Assembly (NCBI RefSeq): GCF_000328565.1
Contig: NC_019966.1
Span: 4,836,001 to 4,900,000 of the forward strand
Length of the DNA stretch: 64,000 nt
Source of the DNA: Mycobacterium sp. JS623
Lineage (GTDB): Bacteria > Actinomycetota > Actinomycetes > Mycobacteriales > Mycobacteriaceae
Direction: 5' to 3'
Shown: positions 53,836-61,651 of the stretch, piece by piece
Numbering within the stretch: position 1 is the stretch's first letter
How the letters are laid out: each line of letters opens with the position of its first letter
The notes under the pieces: generated by a model
The model's database searches: none
What the model was told of the DNA's origin: nothing
What the model saw: the letters and a program-made list of their open reading frames with translations, nothing else
Made by a program: the position numbers and the translations under genes

Positions 53836-55063
53836 CGTACTCCGCAAAGCGGTCGCGCATCTCGTTCTCGTTGAGCCCGAACATCTCACACGTTGTGACG
53901 ACCTTGCCGAGCCTACCCCGCTGGTGGCCCCCGAGATAGTCGACGATCGCAGCCCGAGCGTCCTCGGTCACCCGTTCACCGACGAGGCCGTAAACGCGTT
54001 CGGCCACACCGAGTTCGTCGGCCATGAACTCGTCGAAGGTCACATCGATCGAACGCTCCGGTGCAAGGGCACCGCGATCGCGCACCAGCGCGTTGAGCAT
54101 CAACTCGAGGCGGTCGATCCAACCGGCGGCGATCTCCTCGACCGGCACCGGTGACCGATGCATGCGCGCGGAGTAGGTCAGCATCGCCACCATCGAAATC
54201 GCCACAGGCACAGGGTCGCGATGGGTGCACACGACGGCGACGCCCGGAAAAACCTTGTCCAACACCGGAAGTTGCTCGAGGTGCTGGGGCGATTTCAGCA
54301 GCCAGCGTCTGCCGCCGCGGAGAAACTGCAGCGCCTTGAGCTGGGTGGCCAGGTATTCGTAGGTCGACGTCTGGTCGTGGGCCAGGTAATACTCGGTCCA
54401 CCGCGGCACGTGTGCAAGCGTCTCCATGAACATCGTCGAGAAATCGTTTGCGAGCAGCTGGATTTCCTCGTGCACATGCTCGGTGGTCATCTCGTGCATG
54501 AGCGCGAAGTGCGGCATGAGCGTGTTCATCACCGTCACGGCGACATCCATCCGCGCCGCCCGCGGGTCGGGCTCGATGCCTTCCTCGGAGGGGAGCGGAA
54601 ACGGCTCGAAGCTCTCCCAGTACGGCAGCGTGCGGAACGTCGGCGCCGCAGCCAGCAGGTTGTGCAGATGCGTGGTGCCGGTGCGCGGCAAGCCCGCGAT
54701 CACCACGGGTGGCAGCAGTTCGATGTCGTGGATTTCGGGGTGACGCTTGAGCAGGTCGGTCAGCAATAGTCGGTTCTTCAGCCATTGCGACAGCTGACCG
54801 AAGAAATTCACGACGCCCGGGCCGTGCATGCCGTCGATGTCATGCAGCGCCGCGAGGTAGACGTCGAGCCGCTCGCGGTAATCGTCGGGACCGAAGTCGT
54901 CGAGGCTTGTGTCGGCGATCGCCCTGGCGTGCAACGCCTCCGCATCCAAGGGGCAATCGGCCGCGAGGCCGGCCATCATGTCGCGGATTTGCTGGGCCTC
55001 GGGGCTGAACCGGGGCTCGTGTAGGTCGTCTGGCTGGACGAATTCGGGTGTGGCGTGGGTCAC
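53816..55063 (-). CDS. PAPS-dependent sulfotransferase (Stf-like)
   Basis: A 415-aa mycobacterial sulfotransferase-family protein. GLPRTGTTHLHNLL (from residue 124) is the 5'-phosphosulfate-binding loop and LKSPQHLEQLPVLDKVFPGVAVVCTHRDPV the 3'-phosphate-binding block. Catalytic residues are not fixed by eye. Sulfation targets in mycobacteria include trehalose, menaquinone and lipid groups. GTG start at 55063. Divergent by 28 bases from a TetR regulator that could control it. Confidence 0.82.
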   Translation of the reverse strand: MTHATPEFVQPDDLHEPRFSPEAQQIRDMMAGLAADCPLDAEALHARAIADTSLDDFGPDDYRERLDVYLAALHDIDGMHGPGVVNFFGQLSQWLKNRLLLTDLLKRHPEIHDIELLPPVVIAGLPRTGTTHLHNLLAAAPTFRTLPYWESFEPFPLPSEEGIEPDPRAARMDVAVTVMNTLMPHFALMHEMTTEHVHEEIQLLANDFSTMFMETLAHVPRWTEYYLAHDQTSTYEYLATQLKALQFLRGGRRWLLKSPQHLEQLPVLDKVFPGVAVVCTHRDPVPVAISMVAMLTYSARMHRSPVPVEEIAAGWIDRLELMLNALVRDRGALAPERSIDVTFDEFMADELGVAERVYGLVGERVTEDARAAIVDYLGGHQRGRLGKVVTTCEMFGLNENEMRDRFAEYVNRFLS

Positions 55064-55091
55064 GCGGACTTATGTTACTCTGAGTTTCGTA

Positions 55092-55664
55092 ATGACAACA
55101 GACCTTGGCCGGCCTCGAGATCCGCGCATCGACAGCGCCGTCCTCCAGTCGACGGTCGAGCTGCTCGGCGAGACGGGGTACGCAGAACTCTCGGTCGATG
55201 CCATCGCGCGCCGGGCGGGCACCAGCAAGCCCGCGATCTACCGACGCTGGCCCAGCAAGGCGCACCTCGTGCACGAGGCGGTGTTCCCGATCCACAGCGG
55301 CACGGAGCTCCCCGACACCGGGTCGTTGACCGACGACGTGCGGGAGATGGTGCGACGCACCGCGGCAGTGCTGACCACGCCGGCGGCCAGGGCGGCACTG
55401 CCGGGTCTCGTCGGCGAAATGGCCGCAGACTTGACGCTGCACGCGGCGCTGCTCGAGCGGTTCGGCGGCATTCTGTCGCAGGGCATGACCGACCGGCTGA
55501 ATAAAGCATTGGCGCGCAACGAGGTTCGGCCCGACGTGACCGCGGCAGAGGTTACGGAGGCCCTTGCCGGAATCACCTTCCTGGCACTACTCACCCGCGG
55601 GGTCCTTGACGCTGCATGGGTCGAGCGAACCGCCAACCTAATATTGAGAGGAATCAGCGTATGA
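55092..55664 (+). CDS. TetR-family repressor
   Basis: A 190-aa TetR protein. The N-terminal HTH (DSAVLQSTVELLGETGYAELSVDAIARRAGTSKPAIYRRWPSKAHLVHEAV, about 15-65) is complete. The ligand domain is Leu/Ala-rich. The ATG at 55092 is the natural start; the longer frame runs into the sulfotransferase. The stop overlaps the next gene as ATGA. It probably represses itself, the sulfotransferase and the DUF1214 gene. No clear palindromic operator stands out in the 28-base gap. Confidence 0.88.
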   Translation: MTTDLGRPRDPRIDSAVLQSTVELLGETGYAELSVDAIARRAGTSKPAIYRRWPSKAHLVHEAVFPIHSGTELPDTGSLTDDVREMVRRTAAVLTTPAARAALPGLVGEMAADLTLHAALLERFGGILSQGMTDRLNKALARNEVRPDVTAAEVTEALAGITFLALLTRGVLDAAWVERTANLILRGISV

Positions 55665-56764
55665 CGCACGAGTCGACGGCCGCATGGCACGAACTACTGG
55701 AAACCCTTGCCGGGCTTGATCGCTCATTCCTCGAAGGTGATCGTGCCGTTACCGACGACCGGCACATCGCCGACGGCTACCGCATGCTCGCGACGACGCT
55801 CGGCGTCGCGTTGGACACCTACCTGTTCTCCGAGCCGAGCCGGCCTCAGTTCGTCGAAGTCAACACGCCGTTCCGCCGCGACCGACGGTGGGGCGGCGAC
55901 AACACCGACGCGTACTACCACATGTGTCCGGTGGATCCGAAGCGCCGTTATCGCATCAGCGGCAACAAGGGTGACAGCGTGTACTTTTCGGTGACGGCAT
56001 ACAACGAACCGTCGCCCGGCCAGTGGTCCGATCGGATCGTGGCCATCATGCGTGACGACGACCTCGACATCGATGACGGGGGCAACTTCTCCTTCGAGCT
56101 GGGCCCGACGCCCGACGCGGCGGTGCTGATGACCCGTGACTACCAGGCTGATCCGCTCACTGGCCGACCGGTCAGCTGGCATATTGAGGCACTCGACGAG
56201 CCCGAGCCGGTGCGGCATGGCGACGCCGAAACCGCGGCAGCTCTTCGGGCCAGTGCCGCGTGGCTGCGCACAATGTTCGCGATTGTCCCGCTCGCGGTCG
56301 GTGTACGCGTCGACGACTCACACCAGCTCGGTCATGAAATATCCCAAGTGGCAAACGAATTCGCCGACCCGTATCAGGTGCCCGACGCCAACTTCGGCTG
56401 GTCGGCCCGCGACGCGTGCTACGCCTACGGCAGCTTCGTCCTCGAGGACGACGAGGCATTGGTCATCACCCATCGGCCGCCGAAGTGCCGGTTCTGGAAC
56501 CTGGTGGTGTGGAACCAGTTCATGGCCACCCACAACGTCAACGACGCGCGCAGCTCGGTCAACGGCCACAGCGCGGTGCCCAATGCCGATGGGTCAGTCA
56601 CCGTTGTTGTCTCGCGCGGACTGACGGAGCACCCGAATTCGCTGACCACATTGGACTATCCGCGCGGGAATCTCGCGTTCAGGTGGTTCCTCGCCGACGA
56701 AGTGCCGGCCCGCCCGGAGGTGCAGCTCGTAAAGGTATCTGACGCGCCAACACGCGTGGACTGA
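55661..56764 (+). CDS. DUF1214-domain protein
   Basis: A 367-aa protein. The C-terminal region PPKCRFWNLVVWNQFMATHNVND and SVTVVVSRGLTEHPNSLTTLDYPRGNLAFRWFLADE carries the conserved DUF1214 pattern. The N-terminal half includes DTYLFSEPSRPQFVEVNTPFRRDRRWGGDNTDAYYHMCPVD. DUF1214/DUF1254 proteins often accompany lipid or steroid genes in mycobacteria. No biochemical role can be given. Translation is coupled to tetR by the ATGA overlap. Confidence 0.75.
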   Translation: MTHESTAAWHELLETLAGLDRSFLEGDRAVTDDRHIADGYRMLATTLGVALDTYLFSEPSRPQFVEVNTPFRRDRRWGGDNTDAYYHMCPVDPKRRYRISGNKGDSVYFSVTAYNEPSPGQWSDRIVAIMRDDDLDIDDGGNFSFELGPTPDAAVLMTRDYQADPLTGRPVSWHIEALDEPEPVRHGDAETAAALRASAAWLRTMFAIVPLAVGVRVDDSHQLGHEISQVANEFADPYQVPDANFGWSARDACYAYGSFVLEDDEALVITHRPPKCRFWNLVVWNQFMATHNVNDARSSVNGHSAVPNADGSVTVVVSRGLTEHPNSLTTLDYPRGNLAFRWFLADEVPARPEVQLVKVSDAPTRVD

Positions 56765-57028
56765 GCTAGTAGCCCGGTCCGCCGGCGGGGTCGTAGGGTG
56801 AATGACGACTCGCCACTAGCGCGACTGCATCATGGCGCCTAGTTCGGGGACATTTTGTATGACATCACCCGCGGGATGCTTCCGGTTGCGCGCTGCGACC
56901 GCAATTGAGCTGAGGCGCAATGCGGGGAGAAGTAGAAGTACGCCCGCCACGCGGCCGCGAACTCTACACTTGTCGGCGGCGGCACCGTCCGCTGTGTTGA
57001 TTGCCGCGGGCTCGGTGGGGGGTTCGAC

Positions 57029-58234
57029 ATGGACCACGGGATGTTGGCAAAGTTCGGGCCCTACTTCGACAACATGCAGATTCGGTTCGAGCGCGACACA
57101 CCGGCGATCAGCGTCCACGGCGTTCCCAGTCACATCGCGGACTTCATCTTCAACGGGTTGTTCAACCAGGCGAGCGTCACCAGGCCTATCGGCGATATCT
57201 ACATCGCCACCCATGCCGACGGCGATGGCTTCCTGTTCGTCCAGCTGTTCCGCGGCTCGGTCGATGTGTTTGGCGACCCGACTGATGTGACGGACTTCGA
57301 GGTCCTCGATCAGGCGTTGGGACCGTCGATGCCGGCCAAGATTCCCGACTCGCTGATCGGATTTCAGCCCGCGACGCCACCGCCCCCGCTGACGCACAGT
57401 GTGCACATCAAGGGTTGCAACATCGGCAGGAACCGCTTTCGCAGCGGGCAACAACCGATGAATCCCTTCCTCGTGCGCATGAAGCAGGTGTTCGGGGACC
57501 ACGTCAACGTCACCGCCCCGAGACACTTCCACGGCCTGCTCCCAGAAACAAATCACAACGGCATGTACGAGTACATGGCGCAGGAACTCATGGTGCGCAC
57601 GAAGGCGGTGCCATCGGGGAAGGGTTTCCGCGGGTTCGCCAAGCGTGCGGACCTCATCGCCGCATACAAGAACGCGCACTTCTCCTACCACGACGGCACC
57701 CCGATTCCGGATGCCGACTGGGCCGCGTTGGTGCCGCAAGACATCACGAAGGACAACCGGGCGATCAAGACGACCCTTCCCCTCGGGCGGACGATCGAGA
57801 ACCTGACGTCGGTGACTGTCGACAGGCAGTTCCGGGTTGACACCGAGCCAGTTGACTGGTCACACCGCCCTCCCGGTGCCATCCCGAAGGAGGACGCCGA
57901 CCGACTCGACATGATCCGCGCGAGCATCCGCGCCGACGCGCGCTTCGCAGACAACCACGCATGGCCGATGTGGGAGCGTCGCGGCTTCAACAACTTCGAC
58001 GACTACATGAATGGTCACCATTGGTCGTTCTCGGAAAACAAGGAAACACATGAACTGGTGGCCCGCGGCCGCCGGTTCGACTACACGGTCGTGCTGCCGA
58101 TCGTCGATCGCACCGTCACGCCGGCGTCGACCCGTCCACTGATCTACAACTTCTATCCCGGTGTCGGAAGCACCGACCCAGCGGTGCTCAACGGCCTCAT
58201 CGAGTCCAACAACACCTTCTTCGGTCGGGCTTGA
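57029..58234 (+). CDS. caspase/DUF4347-like putative cysteine peptidase (family not recognised)
   Basis: A 401-aa cytoplasmic-type protein with no signal or membrane segment. IGDIYIATHADGDGFLFVQL places a His (residue 62) between a hydrophobic strand and a Gly-rich turn. LTHSVHIKGCNIGRNRF places a Cys (residue 130) after another strand, followed by PFLVRMKQVFGDHVNVTAPRHFHG. This His-turn...strand-Cys order parallels clan CD folds (caspases, CHAT, DUF4347, where GCNxA is common). That reading is inference and rests on two motifs. The C-terminal half has no recognised domain. First gene of a tight operon. ATG at 57029 with GGTGGGGGG upstream. Confidence 0.55.
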   Translation: MDHGMLAKFGPYFDNMQIRFERDTPAISVHGVPSHIADFIFNGLFNQASVTRPIGDIYIATHADGDGFLFVQLFRGSVDVFGDPTDVTDFEVLDQALGPSMPAKIPDSLIGFQPATPPPPLTHSVHIKGCNIGRNRFRSGQQPMNPFLVRMKQVFGDHVNVTAPRHFHGLLPETNHNGMYEYMAQELMVRTKAVPSGKGFRGFAKRADLIAAYKNAHFSYHDGTPIPDADWAALVPQDITKDNRAIKTTLPLGRTIENLTSVTVDRQFRVDTEPVDWSHRPPGAIPKEDADRLDMIRASIRADARFADNHAWPMWERRGFNNFDDYMNGHHWSFSENKETHELVARGRRFDYTVVLPIVDRTVTPASTRPLIYNFYPGVGSTDPAVLNGLIESNNTFFGRA

Positions 58235-58237
58235 CCG

Positions 58238-61200
58238 ATGGCCGACGATGCACTCACCGAATTGGCGGCACAACTGGGCCTGGCGCTGCAGCCGCTTGTT
58301 GACGGCACTTCGTCGGACAGCGCAACGAACACGTTCCTGCGGCGACTCGGTTGGGACATCGTTCCCGCACCTGCGGTCGTCACCGCGCTGCAGGCGCCCG
58401 CTAGTCAGTTCTTCAACCTGATTGAAGGTGCCGACGACCTCGATCCGGTGGCGGTCATCGGCGGAGTACGCGCTGCGTTCACCGCCATCTCCGACATCTC
58501 GTCAGGCGGCGCCGGCCTGCCGCCGGGTTTCGCGAACGAGTTCCCCCGCCAGCTCGTCGACTACTTGGTGTGCGAGTACCTGCTCAACCAGCAGCCGCGG
58601 TGGGGCTACCTGCTGTTGGCTCTTGGCATCGTTCGCTTCATCCCGGAGGTGGCTGCGCCGCCCCGTCCCGCGTTCGTGCGTGAGGTCGTGGCCTGGGAGG
58701 ACTTCGGCGATCTGCTGTCGGACCCACTCACCTTCTACCGCAACAGCTATCGGTGGGGCGCGTCGGACTTCCGCGGCCTCGACTTCCAGCTCGCACTGGC
58801 GGGTCTCGCCGACGCGTGGGGCGGCCGCGTGCGTCAGACGCTGCTCGATCCCGGCGTCGCGGCCCAGCTGACGGCCGGCGCGGTCGCGCCCACCGCGGCG
58901 CTCGACATGGTCGTGCGGTTGGTGCTGCTACAAAGTGAGTCGACGGTGGCGACGGCCGCCGGTGTCGGGCTGCTTGTACTGCCCGAAACCGCTTCCGCCA
59001 AGCCGGGTTTCGCGGTGCTGCCGTACGGAACCGCAGGATTGGAGGAGGGTGTCGACCTCAGCGACACGGTTCGCCTCGTGTTCGACGGGTCCGTCGCGCT
59101 CGATGGCGGCGTCGGCGCGCTCGTCCGTCCCGACACGGACATCGAGCTGCTCACCGGCTTCGGCGGAGCGGGCAATCCATCGGCAGCGTCGGGCACGGTC
59201 GGCATCGGCCTGCGCTTCGGCGGGCAGGGCGATCCCACCGTCCTTGTCGGCTCCGCAGACGCCAGCCGCTTCGAGACCACCGGCATCTCCGCCCTCGGCG
59301 GTGCCCGTTTCCACGCCGGCGGCGAGTACGAGATCTTCGTCGAGGTGGCCGTCGAGGGCGCCAAGCTCGTCATCAAGCCTGGACCCGACGACAGCGACGC
59401 GTTCCTCGCCAAACTGCTTCCCGGCGACGGGTTGACCATCGGCACCGACCTGACCATCGGTTTTTCTACTACCCAGGGGTTGTACTTCGGCGGCAGCGGC
59501 GGTCTGGAAATCATCCTGCCCGCCCACATCTCACTCGGCCCGGTCGAGATCATGGGCGCAATGATCGCAGTGCACGTCCGCGACGGCGCCATCCCGATCG
59601 ACTTCGCAACCACCATCAAGGGCGACCTGTCGGTGCTCACCGCGATCGTCGAAAACGTAGGACTGACAGCCACTCTCACGTTCCCGCCCGATCACAAGGG
59701 TAACCTCGGCCCAGCCGACGTGGCGCTCGGGTTCAAGCCACCCAACGGCGTCGGTCTCAGCATCGACGCCGGCGTGGTCAAGGGCGGCGGCTACCTCTAC
59801 CTAGATTTCGACAAGGGCGAGTACGCCGGCGCGCTCGAGTTGACCTTCGCCGACTTCCTGTCCCTGAAGGCGATCGGTTTGATCACCACCAAGCTGCCCG
59901 GCGGGCAGCCCGGCTTCTCGATGCTGGTGATCATCACCGCCGAGTTCAACCCCGGCTTCCAGCTCGGGTACGGCTTTTCGCTGATCGGCGTCGGCGGCCT
60001 GCTCGGCCTCAACCGCGCCATGATGCTCGAACCGTTGGCCGCAGGCGTTCGAACCGGAGCGGTCAACGGAATCCTGTTCCCCACCAACGTGATCGAGAAC
60101 GCGCCCCGGATCATCAGCGATCTGCGCACGATCTTCCCGCCGAAGGAAGGCACATTCCTGATCGGGCCGATGGCCAAGATCGGTTGGGGCACCCCGACGC
60201 TCGTCTCGGTCTCACTCGGCGTGATCATCGAGATCCCCGGCAACGTCGTAATCCTCGGCCGGCTGAAGCTGGCACTGCCCACCGAAGACGCGGCGTTGAT
60301 CGTCCTGCAAGTCACCTTCATCGGGGCCCTCGAGTTCGACAAGCGCCGGATTTGGTTCTTCGCATCGCTTTTCGAGTCGCGGATCTTGTTCATGCCGCTC
60401 GACGGCGACATGGGGCTGCTGATGGACTTCAGCGACAACCCCGACTTCGTTCTCAGCGTGGGCGGCTTCCATCCCCGCTTCAAACCGCCTCCGCTGCCGT
60501 TCCCCACGCCCAACCGGCTGACGCTGTCGATCATCGACGAGAGCTTCGCCCGCATCCGCATCGACACCTATCTGGCCGTCACCACGAACACCGTCCAGCT
60601 CGGAGCTCACGCCGAGGCCTTCTTCGGCTTCTCCGCGCTGAGCGTGCAGGGCACCTTCGGTTTCGACGCGCTGATCCGGTTCTCACCGCTGTACCTGATC
60701 GTCGAGATCTCATGCGGCTTCTGCGTCAAGGTCTTCGGTCTCGGCGTGTGGGGCATCCATCTGCGCGGCTCGCTCGAAGGCCCGACGCCGTGGCACATCA
60801 GTGGTTCGGCGACGATCTCCCTGCTGTTCTTCGACATCGACGTGGACATCGACGAGACCTTCGGCGAACGCCGCGCCGAGGTACTGCCACCGCTGCCGGT
60901 GCTCCCGGCGCTTAAGGCCGAGCTGGAAAAGCTGGACAGCTGGCGGGCGACGGTTCCCGCGTCAGGTCGTCTGCTGGTCAGCCTGCGCGATCTAGGCGAT
61001 GCCGCCTTGTTGGTGCTGCACCCGATCGGCACGCTGCAGATCAGCCAGCGATACATTCCGCTCGGTCTGCCGCTCGACAAGGTCGGCAACCAGAAGCCGG
61101 CTGACATCAAGAAGGCGACCGTGGCGGTCGCGGCGGGTGGTCTCGCCGTCCGTGGCCCGATGCGCGAACGATTCGCGCCCGCCCAGTTCCGCAGCATGGA

Positions 61201-61651
61201 CGACGCCGCCAAGCTGTCCGCGCCTGCGTTCGAGATGTTGGAAAGCGGGGTCGAGCTCGCCGCCGACGGCGCGCCCTGGGCTACCGGTCCGGCGTCCACC
61301 CGCACCGTCCGGTACGAGACGATCCTCGTCGACACTGCACACGAGCGGTTCACGTCGCCGTACTTCCGGTTCTGGCCTGACCTTTTCGAGCACTTCGCCC
61401 TCGGCGCCTCGGTCTGCAGGTCGGCGCTCTCGCTCGCGACGGAGACCAAGCGCCAGCCGTTCGACTCGAAGGTCGCCGTCGCCACCGCAGGCTTCGTCGT
61501 CGCCAACCAGGCCGACAACACCGCGTTCGGCGGGTCGTCGTTCGCCAGCCACGCCGAAGCGTCGGCGTATCTGAACGCCACGCTCGCGGCCGATCCGTCA
61601 CTGGCCGAGTCGATTCACGTGATCCCGACCGCGGAAGTGAACGCCGCATGA
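58238..61651 (+). CDS. giant beta-rich protein, DUF6603-like
   Basis: A 1137-aa protein without signal peptide. Residues 1-240 are helical and Leu-rich (LGLALQPLVDG; LVDYLVCEYLLNQQPRWGYLLL). From about 240 to 900 it is a long series of alternating strands and turns (LYFGGSGGLEIILPAHISLG; GLLGLNRAMMLEPLA; RIWFFASLFESRILFMPLDG; FGLGVWGIHLRGSLEGPTPW). The C-terminal 230 residues form another domain. The pattern matches, from memory, proteins annotated DUF6603, of unknown function. Three bases separate it from the caspase-like gene and its stop overlaps the next start. Confidence 0.7.
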   Translation: MADDALTELAAQLGLALQPLVDGTSSDSATNTFLRRLGWDIVPAPAVVTALQAPASQFFNLIEGADDLDPVAVIGGVRAAFTAISDISSGGAGLPPGFANEFPRQLVDYLVCEYLLNQQPRWGYLLLALGIVRFIPEVAAPPRPAFVREVVAWEDFGDLLSDPLTFYRNSYRWGASDFRGLDFQLALAGLADAWGGRVRQTLLDPGVAAQLTAGAVAPTAALDMVVRLVLLQSESTVATAAGVGLLVLPETASAKPGFAVLPYGTAGLEEGVDLSDTVRLVFDGSVALDGGVGALVRPDTDIELLTGFGGAGNPSAASGTVGIGLRFGGQGDPTVLVGSADASRFETTGISALGGARFHAGGEYEIFVEVAVEGAKLVIKPGPDDSDAFLAKLLPGDGLTIGTDLTIGFSTTQGLYFGGSGGLEIILPAHISLGPVEIMGAMIAVHVRDGAIPIDFATTIKGDLSVLTAIVENVGLTATLTFPPDHKGNLGPADVALGFKPPNGVGLSIDAGVVKGGGYLYLDFDKGEYAGALELTFADFLSLKAIGLITTKLPGGQPGFSMLVIITAEFNPGFQLGYGFSLIGVGGLLGLNRAMMLEPLAAGVRTGAVNGILFPTNVIENAPRIISDLRTIFPPKEGTFLIGPMAKIGWGTPTLVSVSLGVIIEIPGNVVILGRLKLALPTEDAALIVLQVTFIGALEFDKRRIWFFASLFESRILFMPLDGDMGLLMDFSDNPDFVLSVGGFHPRFKPPPLPFPTPNRLTLSIIDESFARIRIDTYLAVTTNTVQLGAHAEAFFGFSALSVQGTFGFDALIRFSPLYLIVEISCGFCVKVFGLGVWGIHLRGSLEGPTPWHISGSATISLLFFDIDVDIDETFGERRAEVLPPLPVLPALKAELEKLDSWRATVPASGRLLVSLRDLGDAALLVLHPIGTLQISQRYIPLGLPLDKVGNQKPADIKKATVAVAAGGLAVRGPMRERFAPAQFRSMDDAAKLSAPAFEMLESGVELAADGAPWATGPASTRTVRYETILVDTAHERFTSPYFRFWPDLFEHFALGASVCRSALSLATETKRQPFDSKVAVATAGFVVANQADNTAFGGSSFASHAEASAYLNATLAADPSLAESIHVIPTAEVNAA

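Noticed and set aside
55064..55091. TetR operator in the gap before tetR
   Set aside because: A partial match of GTTACTC with a weak partner was considered, but the arms do not align well enough to claim a site.
56832..57290. 152-codon plus frame before and inside the caspase-like gene
   Set aside because: It reads the caspase-like gene in another frame for most of its length; the 264 bases between 56765 and 57028 show no convincing gene of their own.
58834..61581. Several long minus-strand frames within the DUF6603-like gene
   Set aside because: Compositional shadows (Ser/Pro/Arg-rich) of a 1137-codon frame that has tight operon spacing and good protein character.
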